Both the position numbers and the translations under genes were made by a program. 6,522 bases of DNA, taken from assembly GCA_031273665.1 (NCBI GenBank), contig JAISRK010000002.1, forward strand, positions 1 to 6,522, read 5' to 3'. Shown piece by piece: positions 1 to 6,522 of the stretch. The stretch comes from Holosporales bacterium (GTDB lineage: Bacteria > Pseudomonadota > Alphaproteobacteria > UBA3830 > JAIRMZ01). Below the pieces are notes generated by a model that saw nothing but the letters and a program-made list of their open reading frames with translations, was not told the DNA's origin and did not search any database. The first letter of the stretch is position 1. The number at the start of each line of letters is the position of its first letter.

Positions 1-285
1 CTCCATACGCGGCGCAATAAATAACCCAATGAAAAGAAGATTGAACCCCCCGAGAAAGTAAATAAACGGAAATACGATACCGGAAGAAAACGCTTTTTCG
101 GCGAGCCCTATGGTCGAACCGCCGCCAATACATGTTGCTGCAATCGTTGCACATAGAGCCAATGTAGATGTGTTGCGATTATTTACGGCATAACCACGAA
201 ACGTGCCGATCTTGCGTCCGCTCCAGATACCTACAGCCAGAGTGACAGCTAAGTAGAGTCCCACTATGAGTACATCAATGTTCAT
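1..285 (-). CDS. Sodium:solute symporter family transporter, N-terminal part (runs off left edge)
   Basis: The first 95 codons of a membrane transporter are visible; the rest lies beyond the left edge. It starts MNIDVLIVGLYLAVTLAVG, a first hydrophobic helix (about residues 3-21), followed by a short basic loop (SGRK) and a YAV.NR motif. The helix around residues 42-60 carries AATCIGGGSTIG, then AEKAF..G, and a third hydrophobic stretch spans about 68-91. This layout is typical of the N-terminus of sodium:solute symporters (the SSS/PutP family), where the glycine-rich break in the second helix helps form the sodium and substrate sites. Such proteins bring organic solutes (amino acids, sugars, carboxylates and others) into the cytoplasm using the sodium gradient. 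The solute cannot be told from this fragment. The start is firm because a full Shine-Dalgarno lies 7 bases upstream. It follows lepA on the same strand after 102 bases and has its own candidate promoter. Confidence 0.85.
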   Translation of the reverse strand, partial: MNIDVLIVGLYLAVTLAVGIWSGRKIGTFRGYAVNNRNTSTLALCATIAATCIGGGSTIGLAEKAFSSGIVFPFIYFLGGFNLLFIGLFIAPRME

Positions 286-292
286 AAAAAAA

Positions 293-299
293 CCTCCTT
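293..299 (-). promoter_or_regulatory. Strong Shine-Dalgarno of the symporter gene
   Basis: The minus strand reads AAGGAGG followed by seven T residues and the ATG at 285. This is a complete match to the anti-Shine-Dalgarno at ideal spacing and fixes the start of the transporter. It contrasts with lepA and pheS, which have no comparable site. Confidence 0.85.
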
Positions 300-332
300 G
301 TCTCGTATAAGGCTTGTAGAAAAGTCCGTACA

Positions 333-362
333 ATAATATGCCGAAAAGTCAATCCATTGCAA
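333..362 (-). promoter_or_regulatory. Candidate sigma-70-type promoter of the symporter gene
   Basis: On the minus strand TTGCAA (357-362) is followed after 18 bases by TATTAT (333-338), which differs from the consensus -10 by one base. Initiation about 7 bases downstream would leave an untranslated leader of some 40 bases before the ATG at 285. A second -35-like hexamer, TTGACT, lies at 347-352 but has only a poor -10 (TACGGA) at 16 bases. This is a motif match only. Confidence 0.4.
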
Positions 363-373
363 AAGAAAATGAC

Positions 374-386
374 TGTCGCCGAGACA
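374..386 (-). terminator. Weak terminator-like hairpin just after lepA
   Basis: Immediately after the lepA stop codon the minus strand can form a short stem, TGTC pairing with GACA around a five-base loop, followed a few bases later by the T-rich run ATTTTCTTTT. Four base pairs is short for an intrinsic terminator, so this is only a candidate. Read-through from lepA into the transporter gene is equally possible. Confidence 0.2.
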
Positions 387-387
387 T

Positions 388-2190
388 CTACTCTTTTCCT
401 GTTTTTAATGCGGCTAAAAAGGCGGATTGAGGAATGTGAACGCGGCCGACTTCGCGCATACGCTTCTTGCCTTCTTTTTGCTTTTCAAGGAGTTTGCGCT
501 TACGCGTAATATCCCCTCCATAACATTTTGCTGTCACGTCTTTACGTAGCGCCGGAATCGTTTCACGCGCAATGATTTTAGCACCGATAGCCGCTTGAAT
601 GGGGATTTTAAAGAGATGCCGCGGAATGAGATCTTTCAGCCGTTCACATAGCGTTCGTCCGCGACTTTCCGCCGTTGTACGGTGCTGAATAGTGGCAAGA
701 GCATCAACCGGTTCTCCATTAACAAGCAAAGAAACTTTGACCAAGTCCCCGGCTTGGTACATATCCAGCTGATAATCGAAACTAGCGTACCCACGACTGA
801 TAGATTTTAATCGATCGTAGAAGTCAAATACTATCTCGTTCAGAGGCAGACGATAAACGACCATCGCGCGTGTGCCAGCATATGTGAGGTCTACCTGCTC
901 GCCGCGCCGCTCTTGGCATAATGTCAACACAGCGCCTAGATAGGTATCGGGCACCAGGATCGTTGCACGAATCCAAGGTTCCTCAATACGAGCAATATGC
1001 CCCGCATCTGGCATATCTACAGGGTTATGCAAATCGTGCACGGTCCCATTGGTCAGGTGAACCTTGTAGACAACACTAGGGGCGGTCGTAATAAGATCTA
1101 GGTTATATTCGCGCTCCAGTCGTTCCTCAACGATCTCTAGGTGCAGAAGTCCAAGAAATCCACAGCGAAAACCGAATCCTAATGCCGCAGAGCTCTCGGG
1201 TTCAAACAAAAAACTCGCATCATTTAGTTGTAATTTTTCAAGCCCTTCGCGAAGATGGCTGTACTCAGACGCGTCTGTAGGGAAAAAGCTACAAAACACC
1301 ACGGGAACAGAAGGTTTGAAACCAGCAAGCGGCACTTCAGCGGGATTTTTTTCGGTGGTAAGTGTGTCCCCTACCCGCGCATCACGCACGCTCTTAATCC
1401 CAGCGGTGACATAGCCTATCTCTCCAGCAGTTAGTTCAGAGACGGGCTTTGGTTTAGGGACAAAACAGCCGACCTCATCTACTTGATAAACAGCCCCTGT
1501 TGCCATCATCTTTATCTTAAGCCCCGCTGTGAGCACGCCTTCTTTGATGCGCACCAACGCAACCACGCCAAGATACGCGTCATACCAACTATCGATAAGT
1601 AGCGCGCGCAGGGGTTTGTCACGCTCTGTCCCTGGGGGCGGTAAGTGCTTTACAAGCGCTTCAAGAACCTCATCAACCCTTTCTCCCGTTTTAGCAGAGA
1701 CTAAAATGGCATCTGTCGCATCTAACCCAATAACTTCAGTAATCTGGGCTTTTACACGTTCCGGATCTGCGGCGGGCAGGTCAATTTTGTTGATAACGGG
1801 AATAATCGTGTGATCGTTATCAATTGCTTGATAAACGTTCGCGAGCGTTTGTGCTTCTACCCCCTGGGTCGCATCAACCACAAGCAACGAACCTTCACAA
1901 GCCGCCAGAGACCGACTCACTTCGTATGCAAAATCCACATGACCGGGGGTATCTATCAGATTAAGCACGTAAGTCTTTTGATCACGTGCTGTATACGTAA
2001 GGCGCACCGTCTGCGCTTTGATCGTAATACCGCGTTCGCGTTCGATATCCATTGAGTCTAGCATCTGGTCGCGAAACTCACGGGCCTCAATAGCCCCACA
2101 GCGCTGCATCAAACGATCGGCGAGTGTCGATTTACCGTGGTCTATGTGCGCAATAATCGTAAAGTTGCGGATGAGAAGGACATCAGCCAT
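388..2190 (-). CDS. lepA: Elongation factor 4 (LepA), ribosome-associated translational GTPase
   Basis: This 600-residue protein has the usual LepA length (about 600) and is colinear with the family throughout. The GTPase motifs are all intact: AHIDHGKST at 14-22 (P-loop), RGIT at 53-56 (switch I), DTPGH at 80-84, NKID at 134-137 and SAK at 165-167. Domain II follows at about 190-275, then the EF-G-like domains, and the LepA-specific C-terminus with [20 protein letters not shown] (556-575). The family binds ribosomes and hydrolyses GTP; roles in back-translocation, initiation and 30S assembly have been proposed. The start is well fixed: the protein begins seven residues before the conserved [13 protein letters not shown], and an in-frame TAG lies 24 bases upstream with no other start codon between. 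No Shine-Dalgarno precedes the ATG. Instead a short upstream frame with a strong site overlaps the start, suggesting translational coupling. It lies 210 bases after pheT on the same strand. Confidence 0.97.
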   Translation of the reverse strand: MADVLLIRNFTIIAHIDHGKSTLADRLMQRCGAIEAREFRDQMLDSMDIERERGITIKAQTVRLTYTARDQKTYVLNLIDTPGHVDFAYEVSRSLAACEGSLLVVDATQGVEAQTLANVYQAIDNDHTIIPVINKIDLPAADPERVKAQITEVIGLDATDAILVSAKTGERVDEVLEALVKHLPPPGTERDKPLRALLIDSWYDAYLGVVALVRIKEGVLTAGLKIKMMATGAVYQVDEVGCFVPKPKPVSELTAGEIGYVTAGIKSVRDARVGDTLTTEKNPAEVPLAGFKPSVPVVFCSFFPTDASEYSHLREGLEKLQLNDASFLFEPESSAALGFGFRCGFLGLLHLEIVEERLEREYNLDLITTAPSVVYKVHLTNGTVHDLHNPVDMPDAGHIARIEEPWIRATILVPDTYLGAVLTLCQERRGEQVDLTYAGTRAMVVYRLPLNEIVFDFYDRLKSISRGYASFDYQLDMYQAGDLVKVSLLVNGEPVDALATIQHRTTAESRGRTLCERLKDLIPRHLFKIPIQAAIGAKIIARETIPALRKDVTAKCYGGDITRKRKLLEKQKEGKKRMREVGRVHIPQSAFLAALKTGKE

Positions 2191-2251
2191 GAGCGATCGT
2201 TGTCGCGTTGCCTAAATTACTGAAAAGGTCGCAAACACACATACGGAACAT
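2183..2251 (-). CDS. Possible 22-residue leader peptide overlapping the lepA start
   Basis: A short open frame of 22 codons starts with ATG at 2251 (peptide begins MFRMCVC and ends IAHG) and stops with TGA at 2183-2185, inside the second and third codons of lepA, an 8-base overlap. It is preceded by AAGGAGGAGG, the strongest Shine-Dalgarno near lepA, ending 4 bases before the ATG (7 bases counted from AAGGAGG). LepA itself lacks such a site, so ribosomes loading here and terminating at the lepA start could reinitiate on lepA. The peptide has two cysteines, is not obviously membrane-spanning and resembles nothing I know. The frame and signal are seen directly; translation and the coupling role are inference. 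The alternative is a chance short frame beside a purine-rich spacer. Confidence 0.4.
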   Translation of the reverse strand: MFRMCVCDLFSNLGNATTIAHG

Positions 2252-2255
2252 ATCG

Positions 2256-2265
2256 CCTCCTCCTT
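2256..2265 (-). promoter_or_regulatory. Strong Shine-Dalgarno upstream of the lepA leader frame
   Basis: The minus strand reads AAGGAGGAGG, containing the full anti-Shine-Dalgarno match AAGGAGG, 7 bases before an ATG at 2251. It is about 65 bases upstream of the lepA ATG, too far to serve lepA directly. It therefore points to the short leader frame or to coupling. Confidence 0.6.
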
Positions 2266-2300
2266 GCGTTTCCCACTGTATCAACCCCATCTTCCTTCTT

Positions 2301-2335
2301 AAAGAGAAAACATCGTCAGAAAAACACAACGATAT
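2301..2335 (-). terminator. Weak hairpin plus T-rich run after pheT
   Basis: On the minus strand ATATCGT (2329-2335) can pair with ACGATGT (2310-2316), seven pairs including one G-T, around a 12-base loop. The run TTTTCTCTTT follows at once. The position after pheST suits an intrinsic terminator, but the stem is AT-rich and the T run is interrupted, so it may be weak or not functional. Confidence 0.22.
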
Positions 2336-2381
2336 ATCCCCGTTTTCCTTAGGGCCGAGGTATTATTTGAGCATCACCGCA

Positions 2382-2416
2382 CGGCACGTCCTATGCCAAA
2401 TTATCGCAACGTGCCG
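2382..2416. repeat. Perfect 8-base inverted repeat around the pheT stop codon
   Basis: The octamer CGGCACGT at 2382-2389 is repeated as its exact complement ACGTGCCG at 2409-2416, separated by 19 bases that include the pheT stop codon (2401-2403). In the mRNA it could form a GC-rich stem with the stop codon in the loop. No T tract follows, so it is not a classical terminator. It could protect the 3' end of pheT mRNA or bind a protein, or be chance. Confidence 0.4.
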
Positions 2417-4761
2417 CCTAATTGTTCAGAAACCGCGTGCACGATTTTGTGAGAAAATGTCTGCACTTCCTCCTCAGATAATGTCGCGGTTTGAGGTTGG
2501 AAAATAACAGAAATACCAACAGATTTTTTGTCATCCGTCAGAGGGGAACCACTATATACATCAAATACATCAAGGCGTGAAACTAAAGGCCCTCCGGCAT
2601 GACGCACACAGGCAACAAGACGCGCGGCCAGCAGATTTTTGTCCACGACAAACGCAAAATCACGCGCAACAGAAGGCAGATTATACGCAACAAACCCAAC
2701 TTCTTTAAGAGGGGCCTCCTTCAAGGCATCAAGATACACTTCAAACCCCACAACTGGCATATTTTCGATATCAAACGTCGCCAAGACCTCAGGATGCAAT
2801 AGTCCAAATACACCGACGGGCGTTTCCCCATCGAAAAACGTACCGGAACAGCCCGGATGAAACCAAGAAGGAGCACCTTGTCTTAATTCAAAAGCGGCCA
2901 CACGCATGCCAAAAAGAGCTTCAAGGTCGGCCTTCGCATCAAACACATCCACAGGACGCGACCGCTTACCCCAGTGATATGCAGCGAGAATCCCGGATCG
3001 TACGCCCGCAATCATCGGACGTTCATACGATTCAAATTGTCGATCAAACACCGGGCCTGCTTCGAAAAAAGCAAATGGAGCTGTTTCGCGGCGACTATTC
3101 TTTGCGACCGCCTCAAGGAGATGCGGTAAAAGACTCGTGCACAATACAGAGAGCTCCGAGCTGATGGGATTTAATAACTCAATACTCTGCGCCTCTGGCC
3201 TTTGAAATAGTTGGGCCCACGCGGAACGAAGGAAAGGAAACGACACAAGCTCAATCATACCGCGCCCTGCCAACTGCCGCTTAAACGTATCGAGCGTATA
3301 TGCGGGCATTTCTTTTGCATAGCTCTTCGGGTAATTGGGCAATGAACGAACCTCTACCTTGTCAAATCCGTAAAGACGCAAGATCTCTCCGCATAGGTTC
3401 TCTGGCAACGTAAGATCCGGCCTCCAAGAAGGAGGCTGAAAGATATGCGGCGCTGTTTCGGTACATCCCAACGCCTGTAATAGACGCACGATTTCCGCTT
3501 TTTCAATGGATACGCCCACCCGCTTCTCAAACAGATCCAGAGGCAGCGTAATCGCTGGGGGAAGGGCGGGCGGAGCGCCAAGCCGCAATACCTCGCTCAC
3601 CTCTCCGCCGCAAAACTCGACAATCATTGCCGCCGCTGCTTTAAGATCCGCTATCGTTGTGGCATAGTCCACACCACGCTCGAAACGCGTGCGCGCCTCT
3701 GTGGTTAAGCATAACGCCTGTCCAGTGCGTGTAATAGCTTCTGGCGCAAACCAAGCCGCTTCGAGCAGAATTGTAGAAGTCTCTAACGTTGAAGCGGATC
3801 GCTCACCACCCATAACACCTAAAAGACCAAGAGGTCCCGTCTCGTCCGCGAGAACCGACATGAACGAATGCAACGTATGCGTTTTTCCCTTTAGATCTCT
3901 GAAAGACTCGTCTTGGTGTGCAGATCGCACAACAGGAGTCCCTACAAATGCTCGCACATCATAGCAGTGCAGCGGTCGACATCGATCTAACGCAAAAAAA
4001 TTCGTTACATCCACTAATGCTGAGATCGGGTTCTGTCCTGCTTTTTTGAGCAAATCTTGGAGCCATGGAGGACTAGAACCATTTCTCACGCCTCGAATTT
4101 CAACAGCACAAAAAAATGGGCAATAACGCTGCGCGTCGTCGTCTCCATAAGAAATTTTATAGGGAAAATCGTATGACGGAGAAAGAGAATCCGCCGGCAA
4201 AGGTCGCAACACACCTAATCCTGCCGCCGCTAAATCGCGCGCAATTCCACGTACACCAAAACAATCTGCACGATTGGGCGTGATGCTTAGATCAAATATC
4301 TGATCTCCGTAAATTTCTGCAACAGAGAGCCCAAGAGGAATATCCGCCGCTAATTCAGCGATACCGTCTGCTTCTTCGGACAAACATAACTCCCGACTCG
4401 AACACAGCATGCCGCAACTTTCTATTCCACGAATCGTGGTCCGTTGCAGCACACTTCCTGTTGAGGGAATGACGACTCCCGGACGGGCTAAGATAACCTT
4501 CAAGCCCGCCCGCGCATTAGGAGCGCCACATACGACTTGGTGCACCGATGTTCCATCGTGTACACGACAAACACGCAAACGATCTGCATTCGGATGCGCC
4601 TCAGCGGCTTCAATGTGCGCAACAACAAAGTCTTTAAGAGCCGCCGCCGCGTCGTAAAGCGACTCAACCTCTAGACCAAGACGTGTCAATGCCGTCGAAA
4701 GATCTTCGGCTGTAGCTGTTGTTTCCAAGTGGCGTCGCAACCAACTTAAAGAAAACTTCAT
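2401..4761 (-). CDS. pheT: Phenylalanine--tRNA ligase beta subunit
   Basis: PheT is the large subunit of the (alpha-beta)2 phenylalanyl-tRNA synthetase. It binds tRNA-Phe and removes mischarged tyrosine. The frame is open 48 bases further upstream, but the start MKFSLSWLRRHL at 4761 is right: it matches the family N-terminus, shares its A with the pheS stop (TGATG), and has AGGGG 7 bases upstream. The 786-residue product is close to the usual 790-800. Domains seen: OB-fold tRNA-binding domain about 44-150; B3/B4 editing domain about 212-385, with PLH at 263-265, GVMGGE 315-320, E334, T354 and RFERGVD 359-365; B5 about 400-470; catalytic-like core about 480-680; ferredoxin-fold anticodon-binding domain about 692-786 (FDVYSG 733-738, ending GGTLR). 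The editing residues reported for the E. coli enzyme (His265, Glu334, Thr354, from memory) appear conserved. In B5 the usual acidic magnesium ligands are partly replaced (Asn455, Gly458). Confidence 0.97.
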   Translation of the reverse strand: MKFSLSWLRRHLETTATAEDLSTALTRLGLEVESLYDAAAALKDFVVAHIEAAEAHPNADRLRVCRVHDGTSVHQVVCGAPNARAGLKVILARPGVVIPSTGSVLQRTTIRGIESCGMLCSSRELCLSEEADGIAELAADIPLGLSVAEIYGDQIFDLSITPNRADCFGVRGIARDLAAAGLGVLRPLPADSLSPSYDFPYKISYGDDDAQRYCPFFCAVEIRGVRNGSSPPWLQDLLKKAGQNPISALVDVTNFFALDRCRPLHCYDVRAFVGTPVVRSAHQDESFRDLKGKTHTLHSFMSVLADETGPLGLLGVMGGERSASTLETSTILLEAAWFAPEAITRTGQALCLTTEARTRFERGVDYATTIADLKAAAAMIVEFCGGEVSEVLRLGAPPALPPAITLPLDLFEKRVGVSIEKAEIVRLLQALGCTETAPHIFQPPSWRPDLTLPENLCGEILRLYGFDKVEVRSLPNYPKSYAKEMPAYTLDTFKRQLAGRGMIELVSFPFLRSAWAQLFQRPEAQSIELLNPISSELSVLCTSLLPHLLEAVAKNSRRETAPFAFFEAGPVFDRQFESYERPMIAGVRSGILAAYHWGKRSRPVDVFDAKADLEALFGMRVAAFELRQGAPSWFHPGCSGTFFDGETPVGVFGLLHPEVLATFDIENMPVVGFEVYLDALKEAPLKEVGFVAYNLPSVARDFAFVVDKNLLAARLVACVRHAGGPLVSRLDVFDVYSGSPLTDDKKSVGISVIFQPQTATLSEEEVQTFSHKIVHAVSEQLGGTLR

Positions 4762-5825
4762 CAGCGGTCCCCTATGACGTAAGGAGAGAATCCGCAGCTT
4801 TCTAGCCAACGTCGATCCCCATCGAAAAAGCTCCGAAGATCCGGGAGACAGTATTTTAGCATCGCCAGTCGATCAATCCCGAACGCAAAAGCGAACCCCT
4901 GGTGTTTTTTCGGATCCAGCCCGCCGTATTCTAAGACTTTTGGGTGCACCATGCCGCAACCGAGGATCTCAAGCCACTGGTCTCCTTCGCCCATAATAAG
5001 ACGGCCCTCTTTTCTTTGGCACGGGATATCCACTTCCGCAGAAGGATCCGTAAAAGGGAAAAAACTCGGTCTCAAACGCAATGTTAGGGCATTGATGTTG
5101 AAAAATCGGGCACATACCTCGGTAATACAACTCTTCATATGCCCAAAATGAATCCCTTCTTCGATCACCAGCCCCTCTAATTGATGAAACATCGGGGTGT
5201 GGGTAGCATCGGCATCACTGCGATATGTGCGCCCGATAGAAAACACGCGCAAGGGTGCTCCCCATGCACGCATAGCACGAATCTGGACTGGAGATGTCTG
5301 CGTACGCAATAGAAACCGCCCTTCTGGCGCTGCCGGAATGTCGACAAAAAACGTATCATGCATCTGTCGTGCGGGATGCTGCTCAGGCATATTGAGCGCC
5401 GTAAAATTTAGAAACTCGTTTTCGATGTTGGGACCAGCGAAATGTCGAAACCCCATATCTCTAAAAATCCATTCCAAATCTTGCTGCGTACGCGTGAGGG
5501 GATGGAGGAAACCCGTAAGTTCAGGAGCAGGAGGAAGCGTACAATCGACAAACTCTTCTTTGAGCCGCCTTTCTATAGCCACACGTGCCAGCAGTGCCTG
5601 CCTTTTTTCAAGAGCCGATTGTAACACTTCCTTGGCGCGGTTTACGTCGGCACCAAATGCTTTACGCTGTTCCACCGGCAATGTCCCGATCGTTTGGGCT
5701 AAAGCTGTGATACGTCCTTGTCGTCCCAACAGGGAAACACGCAATTCATCCAAAATCTCAAGGTCCGCACACGCATCAATACTAGAAAGAGCCTTTTGTA
5801 TTTGCTGAGAAAGAGAATCTGCCAT
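4761..5825 (-). CDS. pheS: Phenylalanine--tRNA ligase alpha subunit
   Basis: PheS carries the class II catalytic site of phenylalanyl-tRNA synthetase, which activates phenylalanine with ATP and charges tRNA-Phe in the cytoplasm. The 354 residues fit the family (about 330-360). Residues 1-90 are a charged helical N-terminal arm that contacts tRNA (LRVSLLGRQGRIT at 28-40 is the usual signature). The catalytic domain shows HPARQMHDTF at 150-159, LRTQTSPVQIR at 173-183, motif 2 with GRTYRSDADATHTPMFHQLEG at 198-218, FFPFTDPSAEVD at 255-266, LGCGMVHP at 288-295, and motif 3 AFAFGIDRLAMLKY at 312-325. The start is fixed: an in-frame TGA lies 18 bases upstream and no other start codon lies between. 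The Shine-Dalgarno is poor (only GGA close to the ATG). The stop overlaps the pheT start by one base. A divergent ftsK lies upstream rather than rpmI-rplT. Confidence 0.97.
   Translation of the reverse strand: MADSLSQQIQKALSSIDACADLEILDELRVSLLGRQGRITALAQTIGTLPVEQRKAFGADVNRAKEVLQSALEKRQALLARVAIERRLKEEFVDCTLPPAPELTGFLHPLTRTQQDLEWIFRDMGFRHFAGPNIENEFLNFTALNMPEQHPARQMHDTFFVDIPAAPEGRFLLRTQTSPVQIRAMRAWGAPLRVFSIGRTYRSDADATHTPMFHQLEGLVIEEGIHFGHMKSCITEVCARFFNINALTLRLRPSFFPFTDPSAEVDIPCQRKEGRLIMGEGDQWLEILGCGMVHPKVLEYGGLDPKKHQGFAFAFGIDRLAMLKYCLPDLRSFFDGDRRWLESCGFSPYVIGDR
4769..4773 (-). promoter_or_regulatory. Ribosome binding site of pheT inside the pheS end
   Basis: The minus strand reads AGGGG 7 bases before the pheT ATG at 4761, within the last codons of pheS. 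Together with the TGATG overlap it decides the short pheT start over the in-frame ATG at 4809, and indicates coupled translation giving equal amounts of the two subunits. Confidence 0.6.
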
Positions 5826-5956
5826 ACGTCCGTTGTCGTTATCTCACGCGCATCTCTCTGAAAGTAGGATGGATTTCTCTTAAGGGCAAGCTTCTCGCAC
5901 CACTATGGAAAACAGAGGAATGTACTCGTTGCAAAATTAGAGGTAATGTCCGTGTA
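5826..5956. other. Divergent intergenic region between pheS and ftsK
   Basis: These 131 bases must hold the 5' ends of both pheST (minus) and ftsK (plus). A weak pheST promoter candidate is listed separately. No clear ftsK promoter was found. Two tiny plus-strand frames (5905-5940, 11 codons; 5946-5957, 3 codons) precede ftsK without usable ribosome binding sites of their own. Confidence 0.5.
5861..5889 (-). promoter_or_regulatory. Weak candidate promoter for pheST
   Basis: On the minus strand TTGCCC (5884-5889) is followed after 17 bases by TACTTT (5861-5866), with the pheS ATG 35 bases further on. Spacing and position are right, but the -10 matches consensus at only three bases. I saw no Phe-rich leader peptide or attenuator hairpin between it and pheS. 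Confidence 0.25.
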
Positions 5957-6522
5957 ATGATGGGAACAAAGATGGCCGCACCTAAAATCCAGGAGTACTC
6001 TCGTTCTGCTGCCGGAAGTTTTTTCTTGGGTTTATCGCTCTTCCTGAGCTTTGCGCTCTTTTATTACAACGCTGAAGAACCCTCTTGGAACACCTCTGTT
6101 GGCACACTCGAGAACTATTGGTTCATTTGCGGAAACACACTCGCCGACGTACTGATTCAATTCTTCGGATTGGTGGCTTGGATATCTCCAGTATTGCTAT
6201 TTGTGCTCGGCGTCGGAATTCTACAAAAACTACCTATTGGAAAGATAATCTGGAGAAGTGTTGGAATTATCCTATTTCTGTCTTTGGCACTAGGAAATAT
6301 TTCGGTCCCTTCTTGGTCCGTGCCATTAGGCGGCGCTTTTGGGCATCTTTTACTACGCGCCAGCACCAATGCTTTGCGCCCTTGGCTACAAAAAGGAACC
6401 TTTCTGATTGCTCCCATCTCCGGAGTCCTCGGTATATGGCTCTGTTGGTTAACATTTGGAAGTCTTGTCTTGCGATTTTTGCGTAAAGAGAGGCTCCCCT
6501 TGTTCGACAGACGATGGGACAA
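5957..6522 (+). CDS. ftsK: DNA translocase FtsK, N-terminal membrane domain (runs off right edge)
   Basis: The first 188 codons are visible and match the membrane anchor of FtsK/SpoIIIE. A basic N-terminus leads to TM1 (about 20-37), then the periplasmic PSWN motif (42-45) and GNTLADVLIQFFG (59-71), which continues into TM2 (about 72-90). TM3 spans about 97-114, LGGAFGHLL follows at 124-132, TM4 spans about 148-172, and a basic cytoplasmic stretch (RFLRKER) comes next. The full protein anchors at the septum and uses a C-terminal AAA+ motor to pump chromosomal DNA and aid dimer resolution; linker, motor and gamma domain lie outside the window. The start is uncertain: in-frame ATGs lie at 5957, 5960 and 5972. 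The first has AGAGG at 5939-5943, rather far away; the last has GGGAA 5 bases upstream. No in-frame start codon exists between 5957 and the pheS region. It is transcribed divergently from pheS. Confidence 0.9.
   Translation, partial: MMGTKMAAPKIQEYSRSAAGSFFLGLSLFLSFALFYYNAEEPSWNTSVGTLENYWFICGNTLADVLIQFFGLVAWISPVLLFVLGVGILQKLPIGKIIWRSVGIILFLSLALGNISVPSWSVPLGGAFGHLLLRASTNALRPWLQKGTFLIAPISGVLGIWLCWLTFGSLVLRFLRKERLPLFDRRWD

Larger units (their letters stand above)
2191..2400 (-). other. Intergenic region between pheT and lepA
   Basis: This 210-base gap carries, in minus-strand order, one arm of an inverted repeat around the pheT stop, a weak AT-rich hairpin followed by a pyrimidine run (about 2301-2335), and the strong Shine-Dalgarno and leader frame of lepA. 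I found no convincing -35/-10 pair. TTGATA at about 2280 resembles a -35 but has no suitable -10. A plus-strand open frame crosses the gap but looks like chance. Confidence 0.5.

Noticed and set aside
2208..2507. 99-codon plus-strand frame across the pheT-lepA gap
   Set aside because: It overlaps the conserved pheT C-terminus in antisense, has no ribosome binding site and no family resemblance.
3354..3581. 75-codon minus-strand frame inside pheT
   Set aside because: It is a second frame on the same strand within the conserved B5 region of pheT, with no start signal or recognisable product.
4762..4809. Longer pheT start at 4809 giving 16 extra residues
   Set aside because: The extension (MARKLRILSLRHRG...) is the out-of-frame reading of the pheS C-terminus; the ATG at 4761 has the better site, the TGATG overlap and the family N-terminus.
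5197..5808. 203-codon open frame antisense to pheS
   Set aside because: It lies wholly inside pheS on the other strand, has a cysteine-, serine- and arginine-rich composition typical of an antisense shadow, shows no recognisable domain, and pheS is unmistakable.
5826..5956. Phenylalanine attenuator or T-box type leader upstream of pheS
   Set aside because: No leader peptide with a run of Phe codons and no terminator/antiterminator hairpin pair could be found in the short gap.
6157..6522. Minus-strand frames opposite ftsK, and the plus-strand frame 6085-6486
   Set aside because: The FtsK membrane domain is clear in the plus frame starting at 5957; the others are out-of-frame shadows without motifs.

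Overview
The window is a stretch of bacterial chromosome of roughly balanced base composition, with housekeeping genes and nothing that looks mobile. The protein sequences resemble Alphaproteobacteria: the PheS motif-1 region (HPARQMHDTF), the PheT editing and B5 regions, and an FtsK N-terminus with the PSWN motif followed by AD..IQFFG. Weak or absent Shine-Dalgarno sequences and somewhat divergent housekeeping proteins would fit a host-associated lineage such as Holosporales. That placement is inference from memory, not a database result.

Layout, left to right. Positions 1-285 (minus) hold the first 95 residues of a sodium:solute symporter family transporter that runs off the left edge, with a textbook ribosome binding site and a plausible promoter. 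Positions 388-2190 (minus) are lepA, the ribosome-associated GTPase EF4. Upstream of it, 2191-2400 is a non-coding gap containing the strongest Shine-Dalgarno of the region. That site serves a 22-codon open frame overlapping the lepA start by 8 bases, while lepA itself has no visible ribosome binding site. Positions 2401-4761 (minus) are pheT and 4761-5825 (minus) are pheS, sharing one base in a TGATG junction. A 131-base divergent gap follows. From about 5957 to the right edge (plus) is the membrane-anchored N-terminus of FtsK.

Functionally, pheS and pheT encode the two subunits of phenylalanyl-tRNA synthetase and are translationally coupled. LepA acts on the ribosome in the same expression machinery, and FtsK links division to chromosome segregation. 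The transporter brings in an unknown organic solute with sodium. All minus-strand genes point the same way, but the 210-base and 102-base gaps suggest at least partly separate transcription of pheST, lepA and the transporter. No tRNA, rRNA, CRISPR array, insertion sequence or phage gene was seen. I found no clearly new system; the most unusual item is the lepA leader reading frame.
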